Source of the DNA: Chitinophaga sp. HK235
GTDB lineage: Bacteria > Bacteroidota > Bacteroidia > Chitinophagales > Chitinophagaceae
DNA: 64,000 nt
Direction of reading: 5' to 3'
Assembly (NCBI RefSeq): GCF_018255755.1
Contig: NZ_CP073766.1
Span: forward strand, 434,001-498,000
The notes beneath the pieces were generated by a model. The model did not search any database. It had not been told where the DNA came from and worked only from the letters and a program-made list of their open reading frames with translations. The position numbers and the translations under genes are program-made. This document shows positions 26,329 to 34,856 of the stretch, piece after piece (position 1 is the stretch's first letter; each line of letters begins with the position of its first letter).

Positions 26329-26336
26329 TAGCTTTG
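26329..26336 (+). promoter_or_regulatory. -7 promoter box of the KirBac gene
   Basis: TAGCTTTG matches TAnnTTTG, 20 bases before the ATG. It also lies past the stop of the preceding gene, so the channel can be transcribed on its own. Confidence 0.45.
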
Positions 26337-26356
26337 TTGTTCAAACTATCTGTTAT

Positions 26357-27316
26357 ATGTCGCTCCTAAAAAGGATCAACCCGTTTTCAAAATTAAATGA
26401 CGATACTGGCTTCGGTACCAATCCCAGTGGGTACGGAGGCCGGTTTATCAACCGCGATGGCTCTTTTAACATTCGCAGAGAAGGCCGCCCCTTCTGGGAC
26501 CGTTTCAGCGTTTACTACATGTTGCTTAACCTCTCTGCCTGGAAATTCATCTGTGTAATCCTGTTGTTTTATTTTACCATCAACCTGTTTTATACAGGTG
26601 TTTATTGGATGATCGGCACAGACCAGCTGCAGGGCATCATCGGCGCAACAAAGTGGGCGCGCTTCAAGGAAGTATTTTTCTTCAGCACAGAAACTTTTAC
26701 CACCGTGGGTTATGGCCGCATAAATCCTATTGGTGATGGTGCAAATATTGTGGCTGCCATCGAGGCTATGTCTGGCTTCTTGTCTTTTGCTGTGGCCACA
26801 GGTTTGATGTATGGCCGTTTTTCGAGGCCAAGGGCTCACCTGGTGTTCAGCGAAAATGCGCTGGTATGTCCCTACAGGGATTCGACCGGCCTGATGTTCC
26901 GCTTCGCTTCCTATAAGGAGAACCAGACACTGACTAATGTAGATGTGACTGTGACCATGGGTTTACAGATAGTGGAAGATGGCACGCCGGTCTACAAATT
27001 TTATAACCTGACACTGGAAAGAGCAAAAATCGATAGTCTTTCCATGAACTGGACCGTTGTACACCCCATCGATGAAAACAGCCCGTTGCTGGGGTTTAAT
27101 GCAGATGACATGCGGAATTCAGACGTGGAAATTTATGTGTTGGTGAAAGGATTTAATGACATATATGCCAATACGGTATTGCAACGCACTTCCTACACCT
27201 ACCAGGAAATTCTGTTCAACCGCAAATTTGTATCTATGTACCGGGAGAGTGATAACGGGAGGACTACTATTCTCGAACTACATCACCTCAATAAGTCAAG
27301 GGATATTGATGAATAA
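26357..27316 (+). CDS. Inward-rectifier potassium channel (KirBac type)
   Basis: A 319-residue protein. It starts with an amphipathic slide-helix region (RPFWDRFSVYYMLLNLSAWKF), then TM1. The pore helix and the potassium selectivity filter TVGYG follow at residues 116-120, then TM2 with FAVATGLMYGRFSRP at the inner gate. The C-terminal half is the cytoplasmic immunoglobulin-like Kir domain (AHLVFSENALVCPYRDSTGLMFRFASYKENQ). It should form K+-selective tetramers in the inner membrane. It stands alone, with its own -7 box and a strong terminator. Confidence 0.93.
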   Translation: MSLLKRINPFSKLNDDTGFGTNPSGYGGRFINRDGSFNIRREGRPFWDRFSVYYMLLNLSAWKFICVILLFYFTINLFYTGVYWMIGTDQLQGIIGATKWARFKEVFFFSTETFTTVGYGRINPIGDGANIVAAIEAMSGFLSFAVATGLMYGRFSRPRAHLVFSENALVCPYRDSTGLMFRFASYKENQTLTNVDVTVTMGLQIVEDGTPVYKFYNLTLERAKIDSLSMNWTVVHPIDENSPLLGFNADDMRNSDVEIYVLVKGFNDIYANTVLQRTSYTYQEILFNRKFVSMYRESDNGRTTILELHHLNKSRDIDE

Positions 27317-27321
27317 ACCAT

Positions 27322-27358
27322 AAAAAAGCGGCGGAGCATATTGCTCCGCCGCTTTTTT
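27322..27358. terminator. Bidirectional intrinsic terminator
   Basis: A perfect 17-bp inverted repeat (27322-27338 with 27342-27358), including six A and six T at its ends, with a 3-base loop. It lies between the convergent KirBac and symporter genes. Confidence 0.9.
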
Positions 27359-27379
27359 ATGAAATAAGGTAGCTATTTA

Positions 27380-28825
27380 TTAATCGTTTTTCTTTGAAAT
27401 CAACAGCAGACCAATATAGGTAAACAGACCGTTGATGATCAGCAGCTCCAGGCCTATCTGGAACTGACCAAACAGTACAGACTGATAGTTGTCTACCAGG
27501 AAACAAAGGATGGGAGCCACGATACAAACAATAGGTACCAGCCGGTCGTTGACAACCCTTTTGGTGAGAATACCAAATGCAAACAGCCCCAGCAGCGGCC
27601 CATATGTATAGGTGGCCACTTTCAGGATAACCCCGATCATGCTCTTGTTATTCACCCACTCAAACACCATCACAAACAACAGGAAGATAAAGGCCATCAT
27701 CAGGTGGATGCGCTGACGGTATTTTTTCTTCTGAGCCTCTGTCCAGTCGGTACGGCGCTGCATATCGAGGATGTCGATACAGAGGGAAGAGGTGAGGGCA
27801 GTCATCGCACCATCTGCACTGGGAAACAGGGCGGATATCAGAGCGATGATAAAGATCACGGAAATAACCGGTGGCATATGATGCAGGGCCAGGGCCGGAA
27901 ACAGGGCATCGCCGGTAGCAGTCACCTGGTTTTGTGCTCCATACAGGTGTAACAAGCCGCCTAGGAACAGAAACAGGCCTATAACAATCAGCATGATAAA
28001 GGCCAGGGATACCATGTTTTTCTTGGAGTCGGCCAGGGTTTTTACAGAGATGTTTTTCTGCATCATTTCCTGGTCTAAACCTGTCATGGTAATCGTAATG
28101 AAGGCACCGGCCAGTATCTGCTTCACAAAAAAGAGCTTGCTGTTGGGATCAAATTCAAAGATCCTGGTCAGCCCTTTTTCCTGCATGGCAGCAATACTCT
28201 GGACCAGGTTCATGTCCATGGCATGAAGGATATAAAATACGCAGATGATCAAACCAGCCAGCATACAGGTGGTCTGCAGCGTGTCGGTATAAACGATCGT
28301 TTTTACACCGCCCTCATAGGTGTACACCAGGATCATGAAAAGAATGATGAGGGTAGTGACCCAGAAAGGCACCCCGAAGCTGGAGAGGATGGCATCTTGC
28401 AGGATACGTACCACCAGGTACAAGCGGGCGGTGGCGCCCAGTGTACGGGAGAGGATAAAGAAGGAGGCTCCCGTTTTGTAGGAAAGCACCCCGAAACGGC
28501 TGCTCAGGTAATTGTAGATAGACGTAAGCTGCAGCCGGTAATAAAGTGGAATCAGTACATACGCAATGGTGATATAACCAATAAAATACCCCAGCGTGAT
28601 CTGAAAATAGGTAAAGGCGTCTTTGCCCACTGCCCCCGGTACACTCACAAAGGTAACCCCGCTCAGGGAAGTACCGATCATACCAAATGCTACCAGCATC
28701 CAGTTACTGTTACGGTTTCCGATGAAAAAGGATTCATTGTTGGAACCCCGGCCGGTATACCAGGCAACGATCAATAAAATGACAAAGTAGGCAATGACAA
28801 ATGAGAATAATAATCCTGGCGACAT
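27380..28825 (-). CDS. Sodium:solute symporter family transporter
   Basis: A 481-residue protein with about 13 transmembrane segments. SSS-family features: YFVILLIVAWYTGRGSNNESFFIGNRNSNWMLVAFGMIGTSLSGVTFVSVPGAVG at the start (TM1/TM2), and later ISALFPSADGAMTALTSSLCIDIL in the sodium-site region. It uses the sodium gradient to import a small solute such as a sugar, sialic acid or vitamin. Specificity cannot be set. No hydrolase or kinase partner is adjacent. Confidence 0.88.
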   Translation of the reverse strand: MSPGLLFSFVIAYFVILLIVAWYTGRGSNNESFFIGNRNSNWMLVAFGMIGTSLSGVTFVSVPGAVGKDAFTYFQITLGYFIGYITIAYVLIPLYYRLQLTSIYNYLSSRFGVLSYKTGASFFILSRTLGATARLYLVVRILQDAILSSFGVPFWVTTLIILFMILVYTYEGGVKTIVYTDTLQTTCMLAGLIICVFYILHAMDMNLVQSIAAMQEKGLTRIFEFDPNSKLFFVKQILAGAFITITMTGLDQEMMQKNISVKTLADSKKNMVSLAFIMLIVIGLFLFLGGLLHLYGAQNQVTATGDALFPALALHHMPPVISVIFIIALISALFPSADGAMTALTSSLCIDILDMQRRTDWTEAQKKKYRQRIHLMMAFIFLLFVMVFEWVNNKSMIGVILKVATYTYGPLLGLFAFGILTKRVVNDRLVPIVCIVAPILCFLVDNYQSVLFGQFQIGLELLIINGLFTYIGLLLISKKND

Positions 28826-29007
28826 AAATCTGTTTTAATCAAGACGGCACGGTTGAAAAGTGCTAAATCACAAATATAACATCTTAGACTATTAAGTGTA
28901 CCCCCATTGCAGGGGTGTTTTTTACGTCTTTTTTGCTATAGGTTGATTTTTTACAGGAGATGACTGACACGTATAATTGCAAAAAAGGAGGACCTGGATA
29001 GGCTGAA

Positions 29008-29054
29008 AAATAGTTGACTTAGTCAAATTAAATAGTTGACATTGTCAACTATTT
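29008..29054. promoter_or_regulatory. Two MarR-type operators upstream of the MarR-GNAT gene
   Basis: A near-perfect dyad with 11-base arms lies at 29030-29054 (AAATAGTTGAC, 3-base centre, GTCAACTATTT). A second, partly matching copy (AAATAGTTGAC-TTA-GTCAA) begins at 29008. TTGACnnnGTCAA is a common MarR half-site arrangement. They end 29 bases before the start codon, so the product probably represses itself. Confidence 0.7.
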
Positions 29055-29083
29055 TCGTAATTTAGCCTGACAAACAATTTTCT

Positions 29084-30019
29084 ATGTCATCCAATGCATC
29101 ACTGGTGGCAGATATCCGCCACTTCAACCGCTTTTATACCGGGGTAATAGGACTGCTGGACCAGCATATCCTGGAAAGTAATTATTCTCTGTCTGAAGTG
29201 AGGGTATTGTACGAACTGGCACAAACCGAAAAATGTACAGCAGGGCATCTGACCAGCCTCATGAAAATAGATGGTGGATACCTGAGCCGCATGCTAAAAA
29301 AGTTTGAGACCAACGGCCTGGTGTCCCGGCATAAGTCATCTGCCGACGGCCGTAGTTATCTGTTGCAGCTCACAGCCAAAGGCAAAAAACTGATGGCTGC
29401 CCTGGACGAAAAATCTTCCGGTCAGATCGGAGATATATTGGCTCCGTTGCCGGAGCAGCAGCAACAAGCGGTGGCAGGTGCCATGAAAACGATCGAAGCT
29501 GTACTGGCAGGTGAGGCCTTTCCGGCTGCATCTTCGGATATACATTTCCGTTATGATCTGCAACCGGGTGATATCGGTTATCTTATTTACCTGCACGGGG
29601 AGCTGTATGCCAAAGAATATGGCTACAACCTGGAATTTGAAGCCTATGTATGCAAAACCTTCCAGGATTTTCTGGCCACCTATAACAACAATAAAGACCG
29701 GGTATTTCTGGCGATAGCAGACAATAAGATCGTTGGTGCCGTGGCTATCCTGGGATCATCCCGTTACCTGGCGCAGCTGCGTTGGTTTGTGGTGCATCCC
29801 GACTACCGGGGGAAAGGACTGGGAAAAAGACTGCTGAATGAAGCGATCAGCTTTTGCCGGGAAAAAAATTATCAGACCATCTATCTGATGACCACCAGTA
29901 TCCATACCACCGCGATTGACATGTACAAAAGGGTGGGCTTCCGTAAAACCGGCGAGAAATTTCTCCAGCTTTGGGGAATGCAATTATATGAACAACGTTA
30001 TGATATGAGCCTGATTTAG
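29084..30019 (+). CDS. MarR regulator fused to GNAT acetyltransferase
   Basis: A 311-residue two-domain protein. Residues ~1-145 form a MarR winged helix (YSLSEVRVLYELAQTEKCTAGHLTSLMKIDGGYLSRMLKKFETNGLVSRHKSSADGRSYLLQLT). Residues ~160-311 form a GNAT domain with the acetyl-CoA loop around VVHPDYRGKGLGKRLLNEAI and the ending VGFRKTGEKF. Such fusions occur widely but the acetylated substrate is unknown. It could sense acetyl-CoA or modify a metabolite whose level controls binding. Two clear dyads upstream suggest autorepression. Confidence 0.9.
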   Translation: MSSNASLVADIRHFNRFYTGVIGLLDQHILESNYSLSEVRVLYELAQTEKCTAGHLTSLMKIDGGYLSRMLKKFETNGLVSRHKSSADGRSYLLQLTAKGKKLMAALDEKSSGQIGDILAPLPEQQQQAVAGAMKTIEAVLAGEAFPAASSDIHFRYDLQPGDIGYLIYLHGELYAKEYGYNLEFEAYVCKTFQDFLATYNNNKDRVFLAIADNKIVGAVAILGSSRYLAQLRWFVVHPDYRGKGLGKRLLNEAISFCREKNYQTIYLMTTSIHTTAIDMYKRVGFRKTGEKFLQLWGMQLYEQRYDMSLI

Positions 30020-30107
30020 GATTTAGATATTTATGGATTTAAGTGAATACTTCGCTTAAAAATCCCTAAATGTCTAAATATCTAAATGTCTAAATGTCTA
30101 AATGTCT
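30017..30107. repeat. Octamer array B: facing AAATNNNN arrays between convergent genes
   Basis: The right part, 30060-30107, is six in-phase octamers (AAATCCCT, AAATGTCT, AAATATCT, then AAATGTCT three times). The left part, 30017-30040, is three in-phase reverse-strand octamers (TAGGATTT, AGATATTT, ATGGATTT). A small hairpin (AAGTGAA / TTCGCTT) sits between them at 30041-30057. It separates the MarR-GNAT gene from the DinB gene and could double as a terminator. Confidence 0.75.
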
Positions 30108-30565
30108 CAAAGGTATTTCTGCAGCATCACGATCTGGCCCAGATGGTAGGCATCATGTTCAGCCAGTCCCTGCAGGTAGTAGATGGCTTTTTTATCAGTA
30201 CCGGGAAAGGTGTCAAACAATTCTTCTTCCGGAAATTTGCGGATGCTGGCAGCTATCTGCTGGAAGGAATGTTCCAGACGGTGGATGGTAGCCTGCCAGT
30301 TTTCCTCCCCATGATTTTCCGGTGAATAAAAATCGGGCAGGTCTCCGTCTTTTTCTGGGGGCTCATTATGCATATAACGTTCAACACGCTGGTGCCAGAA
30401 GATGACATGGTTCACAATCTGCCAGATATTGTTGGACCCCTGAAGGCTTTTTACAGCCTGCCTGGCATCCACACGGGAAAGATGTTCCCTGAAAGTGACG
30501 TCCAGCCAGGGTTTGCCGTTGTATAACGCCTCAATGGAAGAGGCAAGGTGTTCTGTAAGCTCCAT
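30107..30565 (-). CDS. DinB/YfiT-like four-helix metalloprotein
   Basis: A 152-residue protein. Histidines spaced as in the DinB superfamily are visible in NHVIFWHQR (helix 2) and in the C-terminal LAEHDAYHLGQIVMLQKYL, together forming a three-histidine metal site. Members include thiol S-transferases that use mycothiol or bacillithiol, and damage-inducible proteins of unknown role. In Bacteroidota, bacillithiol-dependent functions are possible but unproven. Its last codon falls in the end of octamer array B. It is divergent from the acyl-CoA carboxylase gene. Confidence 0.78.
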   Translation of the reverse strand: MELTEHLASSIEALYNGKPWLDVTFREHLSRVDARQAVKSLQGSNNIWQIVNHVIFWHQRVERYMHNEPPEKDGDLPDFYSPENHGEENWQATIHRLEHSFQQIAASIRKFPEEELFDTFPGTDKKAIYYLQGLAEHDAYHLGQIVMLQKYL

Positions 30566-30617
30566 AATTCGTAATTTAACTTATTTGTCGGTATTTTTAA
30601 AGTAAAACCCAAACGTT

Positions 30618-32255
30618 ATGAATCAAGTGGATCTGGAAACAAATAAGAATGAAGATGCCATGAGACTGGCTATTAGCACCATGAAAAATCGCATGGGAAT
30701 TATTGAACAGGGCGGAGGTAAAAAAAGCCTGGAGAAAGTACGCCAACGGGGTAAGCTCACTGCCAGGGAACGTATTCAGTACCTGATCGATAAGGACACT
30801 CCTTTTACAGAGATAGGAGCCTTTGCCGCCTATGAAATGTATCCGGAATACGGTGGATGCCCCGCTGCCGGCACCATCGGCGGGATCGGCTATGTAAGCG
30901 GCCGTCAGTGTATGATCGTTGCCAACGATATGACTGTAAAAGCCGGCGCCTGGTTTCCGATGACTGGCAAAAAAAATCTGCGCCTGCAGGAGATCGCCAT
31001 GGAAAACCATCTCCCCGTGATCTATCTGGTAGACAGTGCCGGTGTATTTTTACCTATGCAGGATGAAATTTTCCCTGACAAGGAACACTTCGGCCGTATC
31101 TTCCGCAACAATGCCCGCATGAGCGCCATGGGTATCACCCAGATCGCTGCCGTAATGGGTAGCTGCGTAGCCGGCGGTGCCTACCTTCCCATCATGAGCG
31201 ATGAAGTACTGATGGTGGAAGGCAACGGTTCTATCTTTCTGGCCGGTCCTTACCTCGTAAAAGCAGCTATCGGAGAAGACGTAGATGCGGAAACGTTAGG
31301 TGGTGCCGTTACCCATACTGAAATATCCGGTATCGCCGACTATAAATTTAAAACAGATGAAGAATGCCTCGACCAGGTAAAGCGCATCGTGAGCAAAATA
31401 GGCCATGGCACCACAGCTGGCTTTGATCGCATTACGCCTGTACCGCCAGCCCTGCCGGAAGAAGATCTCAACGGAATCCTGCCCGCAGACAGCACCCGCC
31501 CTTATGATATGCTCGAAATCATCTCCCGTCTGGTAGACGATTCTGCTTTCGACCAGTACAAACAGGACTATGGCAAAAGTATTATCTGTGGCTACGCCCG
31601 CATCGATGGCTGGGCGGTAGGCATTGTAGCTAATCAGCGTAAAATTGTGAAAAGCCGTAAAGGCGAAATGCAGATGGGCGGCGTAATCTACAACGACAGC
31701 GCCGACAAGGCCGCCAGGTTTATCATGAACTGTAACCAGAAAAAAATCCCGCTGGTATTCCTGCAGGACGTAACCGGTTTTATGGTGGGCAGCCGCAGCG
31801 AACATGCCGGCATCATCAAAGACGGTGCAAAGCTGGTAAACGCAGTAGCCAATTCCGTGGTACCCAAAATCACGATTATTATTGGCAACTCTTATGGCGC
31901 AGGTAACTATGCCATGTGCGGAAAAGCCTATGATCCCCGTTTTATCTATGCATGGCCTTCCGCCAAAATAGCCGTGATGGGAGGAGAACAGGCCGCCAAA
32001 ACATTATTGCAGATACAGGTGGCTTCCCTCAAAGCCAAAGGACAGGAAATCACCCCTGATGAAGAAGCCCGCCTGCTCAAGGAAATTACAGATAAATATA
32101 CCAGTCAGACTACCCCTTATTATGCAGCTGCCCGCCTCTGGGTGGATGAGATCATTGAGCCTACCGAAACACGTCAACGGATTTCAGAAGGTATCAAAGC
32201 CGCTGACAATGCCCCACTGGAACATCCTTTCAACGTAGGCGTGTTCCAGGTATAA
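30618..32255 (+). CDS. Acyl-CoA carboxylase carboxyltransferase (beta) subunit, methylcrotonoyl-CoA type
   Basis: A 545-residue protein with N- and C-terminal carboxyltransferase domains of crotonase fold. It contains GGCPAAGTIGGIGYVSGRQCMIVANDMTVKAGAWFPMT and later FLQDVTGFMVGSRSEHAGIIKDGAKLVNAVA and GNSYGAGNYAMCGKAYDP. Length and the AGVFLPMQDEIFPDKEHFGRIF stretch fit the 3-methylcrotonoyl-CoA carboxylase beta subunit of leucine breakdown better than the propionyl-CoA enzyme. The biotin-carrying alpha subunit is not adjacent and must be elsewhere. Its assignment between MCC, PCC and geranyl-CoA types is by inspection only. Confidence 0.88.
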   Translation: MNQVDLETNKNEDAMRLAISTMKNRMGIIEQGGGKKSLEKVRQRGKLTARERIQYLIDKDTPFTEIGAFAAYEMYPEYGGCPAAGTIGGIGYVSGRQCMIVANDMTVKAGAWFPMTGKKNLRLQEIAMENHLPVIYLVDSAGVFLPMQDEIFPDKEHFGRIFRNNARMSAMGITQIAAVMGSCVAGGAYLPIMSDEVLMVEGNGSIFLAGPYLVKAAIGEDVDAETLGGAVTHTEISGIADYKFKTDEECLDQVKRIVSKIGHGTTAGFDRITPVPPALPEEDLNGILPADSTRPYDMLEIISRLVDDSAFDQYKQDYGKSIICGYARIDGWAVGIVANQRKIVKSRKGEMQMGGVIYNDSADKAARFIMNCNQKKIPLVFLQDVTGFMVGSRSEHAGIIKDGAKLVNAVANSVVPKITIIIGNSYGAGNYAMCGKAYDPRFIYAWPSAKIAVMGGEQAAKTLLQIQVASLKAKGQEITPDEEARLLKEITDKYTSQTTPYYAAARLWVDEIIEPTETRQRISEGIKAADNAPLEHPFNVGVFQV

Positions 32256-32264
32256 GGAAGTTAT

Positions 32265-32354
32265 ACAGATGGTTATTTGGATATTTTACAAAACAAAATC
32301 TGCCTGCATCAACAAAATATCCAAATAACCAAATCTGTAAATATTCAAATGAAC
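32265..32354. repeat. Octamer array C: inverted AAATNNNN arrays before rnhA
   Basis: The right part, 32315-32354, is five in-phase octamers (AAATATCC, AAATAACC, AAATCTGT, AAATATTC, AAATGAAC). The left part holds GGTTATTT and GGATATTT at 32271-32286. The arms 32271-32287 and 32314-32330 are perfectly complementary over 17 bp. After a two-base bulge, 6 more pairs follow (32265-32270 with 32333-32338). The loop is 26 bases. Confidence 0.8.
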
Positions 32355-32356
32355 GT

Positions 32357-32364
32357 TATATTTG
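32357..32364 (+). promoter_or_regulatory. -7 promoter box of rnhA
   Basis: TATATTTG ends eight bases before the ATG at 32373. It lies inside the longer frame starting at 32277 or 32349, which argues that the real start is 32373 with a very short leader. Confidence 0.5.
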
Positions 32365-32372
32365 CCGCTGCT

Positions 32373-32831
32373 ATGGCTGAATTGCAAATATATACTGATG
32401 GCGCATCCCGTGGTAATCCCGGACCGGGAGGGTATGGCGTAGTACTGTTATGGGGTAGTGTGCGTAAAGAACTGTCGCAGGGGTATCGTAAAACGACCAA
32501 CAACCGCATGGAACTACTGGCGGTCATCACCGGCCTGGAAGCGTTAAAAAAAGACGGACAGGAACTGACCATTTTTACGGACAGTAAATATGTGGTAGAT
32601 AGTATCGAAAAAGGATGGATCTGGGGTTGGGTAAGAACCAACTTCAAAGACAAAAAAAATAAAGACCTCTGGCTGCGCTTTATCCCGCTCTACAGAAAAC
32701 ATAAAGTAAGAATGCAATGGGTGAAAGGTCACGCCAGCAACCCTTTGAACAACCGCTGTGATGAACTGGCCACTCAGGCAGCAGACAGCGGCAACTGGCT
32801 GATAGACCACGGCTTCGAAAGCGGTAACTGA
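32373..32831 (+). CDS. rnhA: Ribonuclease HI
   Basis: A 152-residue protein from the chosen ATG (MAELQIYTDGASRGNPG); upstream frame extensions overlap the promoter box and the octamer repeat. Catalytic acidic residues of RNase HI are visible: Asp in YTDGASRGNPGPGG, Glu in NNRMELLAVI, Asp in FTDSKYV and Asp in NNRCDELA. The basic-protrusion-like segment GWVRTNFKDKKNKDLW is present. It degrades the RNA strand of RNA-DNA hybrids (R-loops, Okazaki primers). It is a single gene between the carboxylase and a transporter. Confidence 0.95.
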   Translation: MAELQIYTDGASRGNPGPGGYGVVLLWGSVRKELSQGYRKTTNNRMELLAVITGLEALKKDGQELTIFTDSKYVVDSIEKGWIWGWVRTNFKDKKNKDLWLRFIPLYRKHKVRMQWVKGHASNPLNNRCDELATQAADSGNWLIDHGFESGN

Positions 32832-32884
32832 TCACCGAACCAACAGACAAGCCGGATTGTAATATAAACGGAAAATCTTCGTTT

Positions 32885-34600
32885 ATGCTTACCTGGCTGT
32901 TTGAAACACTACAGAAATACCCGGAAATTGCGGTCATGCTAACCCTGCTCATCGGCTTCCTGCTGGGTAGGGTCCGTATTAAAGGTTTTACGCTGGGAAC
33001 AGTGACTGGCGTGTTGCTGGTAGGCATCATCATTGGCGGAATACATATACAGATTCCAGGTGCCGCTAAATCAGTCTTCTTTCTCCTGTTCCTGTTCTGT
33101 ACCGGCTACAGCATAGGACCACAGTTTTTTCAGGGATTAAAAAAAGATGGGTTGCCCATCGCTATTTTCTCTTTTATCGTTTGTTGCAGCAGTCTCTTTT
33201 TCTGCTGGGCCATCGCTTCAATACTTCGTTTCGATACGGGTACCACGGCCGGACTGATGTCGGGTGCCAACACCTGTTCAGCTATCATTGGTGTGTCCTC
33301 CAATACCATCAATGAACTGGATATCAGTATAGCTGATAAGGAACGACTGATTAACCAGATACCTGTTGCGTATGCTGTCACCTATATTTTCGGCACTGCC
33401 GGTACCAGCTGGTTTCTCTCTGTGATCGGGCCCTGGTTTATGTCGGGAAGCCGCGAAAAACTGATTGAAGAAACAAAGGCGCTGGAAGCCACCCTTGCCG
33501 ACACCGCTGCAGATGAAGATGGTGGTATCAAATATGCCTACGACCATGTGGCTTTTCGGGCTTACCTGGTAAACCCTGAACTGGTGGGTGAAGCAGGCAA
33601 ATCAGTAGGAGAGCTGGAAACTTCTTTCCGTCGTAAAAAAAGATTGCTGTATGTGTTGCGTGTAAGACGGCAGGGGGAAATAATGGCGACACCACAGGAT
33701 TTCGTAGTACGTACAGGTGATATCATTGCCCTGGGAGGACAGCGTTCGGCGGCTATTGCATCTGAATCGATGCTGGGCAAGGAAGTGGCAGATGCAGATC
33801 TCTTGACTTTTCCTGTACAGACTTACAATGTGGTGATCAGTTGTAAAACGGCCATCAATAAGCCTATCAAAGTATTGCTGCGTCATCCGCAACTGCATGG
33901 TATCAGTGTCCGTAAAATTACCCGCGCAGGAATTGAAATACCGTTGGAAGCCAATACCATTGTGCAGAAAGGGGATGTGGCCGAATTGGTAGGCATACAG
34001 GAAGAACTGGATCTGGCGGTGACCATCCTGGGCTTTAAAGAAAGGGTAGGAGTGGAAACAGATATTCCCTATCTGGCCGGCGGTATTGTGCTGGGTACGC
34101 TGATCGGAGCTATGAGCGTACATATTGGTAATGTGCCGGTAGAACTGAGTACCAGCGGAGGTGCGCTATTGGCGGGCCTTTTCTTTGGATGGCTGCGGAG
34201 TGTAAATCCACGTCTGGGTTATATCCCACCTGCTTCGCAATGGGTGCTTACCAAGTTGGGACTGCATGTGTTTATTGCTATAGTGGGTCTTTCTGCCAGT
34301 GAAGGTTTTTTACTGGGATTAAAACAGGAAGGGCTTACCTTGTTTTTGGCAGGGATGGTATTGAGTCTGCTGCCAATGGTAGTGGCCCTCTTTCTTTCCA
34401 AATACGTTTTTAAATTTCATCCGGCAATAGGATTGGGTGCCTGCGCAGGCGCACATGACGAGTCTGCCCCGCTGCTGGCTGTCCAGGATGCCCTCAACAG
34501 CAAAGTGCCTGCATTAGGCTATACCGTTGCATATGCAGTGGCTAACATCACACTCACTACTTCCGGCGTGATCATCGTCCTCCTGATGCACAAAAGGTAA
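32885..34600 (+). CDS. AspT/YidE-type transporter with two RCK_C domains
   Basis: A 571-residue membrane protein. It has two membrane halves of five or so segments each. Between them lie two RCK_C (TrkA-C-like) domains, roughly residues 215-380 (VGEAGKSVGELETSFRRKKRLLYVLRVRRQGEI...; RHPQLHGISVRKITRAGIEIP...). This is the layout of the aspartate:alanine antiporter family (AAE, YidE/YbjL). The GLMSGANTCSAIIGVSS and GACAGAHDESAPLLAVQD repeats are the family's duplicated hallmark. Substrate unknown; members exchange amino or dicarboxylic acids. Confidence 0.88.
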   Translation: MLTWLFETLQKYPEIAVMLTLLIGFLLGRVRIKGFTLGTVTGVLLVGIIIGGIHIQIPGAAKSVFFLLFLFCTGYSIGPQFFQGLKKDGLPIAIFSFIVCCSSLFFCWAIASILRFDTGTTAGLMSGANTCSAIIGVSSNTINELDISIADKERLINQIPVAYAVTYIFGTAGTSWFLSVIGPWFMSGSREKLIEETKALEATLADTAADEDGGIKYAYDHVAFRAYLVNPELVGEAGKSVGELETSFRRKKRLLYVLRVRRQGEIMATPQDFVVRTGDIIALGGQRSAAIASESMLGKEVADADLLTFPVQTYNVVISCKTAINKPIKVLLRHPQLHGISVRKITRAGIEIPLEANTIVQKGDVAELVGIQEELDLAVTILGFKERVGVETDIPYLAGGIVLGTLIGAMSVHIGNVPVELSTSGGALLAGLFFGWLRSVNPRLGYIPPASQWVLTKLGLHVFIAIVGLSASEGFLLGLKQEGLTLFLAGMVLSLLPMVVALFLSKYVFKFHPAIGLGACAGAHDESAPLLAVQDALNSKVPALGYTVAYAVANITLTTSGVIIVLLMHKR

Positions 34601-34695
34601 TCCTTCATTATCCCACCATATCTCTGGTTGATCATCTCCCCATCAGCATTTATCATCCTCCGTCACAGTTATTTTTCAACTTTTTTAACATTTCT

Positions 34696-34727
34696 TTTGT
34701 TGATAAGGAACAAACACCCTAGCTTTG
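34696..34727 (+). promoter_or_regulatory. Full Bacteroidota promoter for the polyCys leader and susCD pair 2
   Basis: A TTTG at 34696-34699 is separated by 20 bases from TAGCTTTG at 34720-34727. This fits the -33/-7 arrangement TTTG...TAnnTTTG and is the only promoter in the window where both elements match well. The predicted RNA start is about 34733. Confidence 0.7.
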
Positions 34728-34733
34728 CATCCC

Positions 34734-34760
34734 ATTAGTCTATAGGATACGTAGAGTAAT
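34734..34760. promoter_or_regulatory. Dyad at the predicted transcription start of susCD pair 2
   Basis: ATTAGTCTA (34734-34742) and TAGAGTAAT (34752-34760) form a 9-base inverted repeat with one mismatch and a 9-base spacer. Its place directly after the -7 box fits a repressor operator. It could also be the first hairpin of the leader RNA. Confidence 0.5.
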
Positions 34761-34796
34761 AAATAATCAAACACTAAATAATAAAGGGAACCGATT

Positions 34797-34856
34797 ATGG
34801 AACAGAAGAACCAGCCTGTTTATGGCATCAATCAAAGTTGTTGTTGCTGTAGTTAA
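34797..34856 (+). CDS. 19-codon leader peptide with four consecutive cysteines
   Basis: The frame encodes MEQKNQPVYGINQSCCCCS and stops 178 bases before the preferred susC start. A purine-rich AAAGGGAA lies about 7 bases before its ATG, a far better ribosome-binding site than most genes here have. It is preceded by a full promoter. A run of four Cys codons (34839-34850) in a short upstream frame is the hallmark of a leader peptide sensing cysteine or Cys-tRNA supply. PolyCys leaders of this type are known in actinobacteria. Function here is inferred; the peptide itself has no recognised family. Confidence 0.65.
   Translation: MEQKNQPVYGINQSCCCCS

Noticed and set aside
28900..28923. A short hairpin (ACCCC/GGGGT) with a T-run on the plus strand
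   Set aside because: A stem of only five base pairs with no upstream plus-strand gene; the divergent promoter region is a better explanation.
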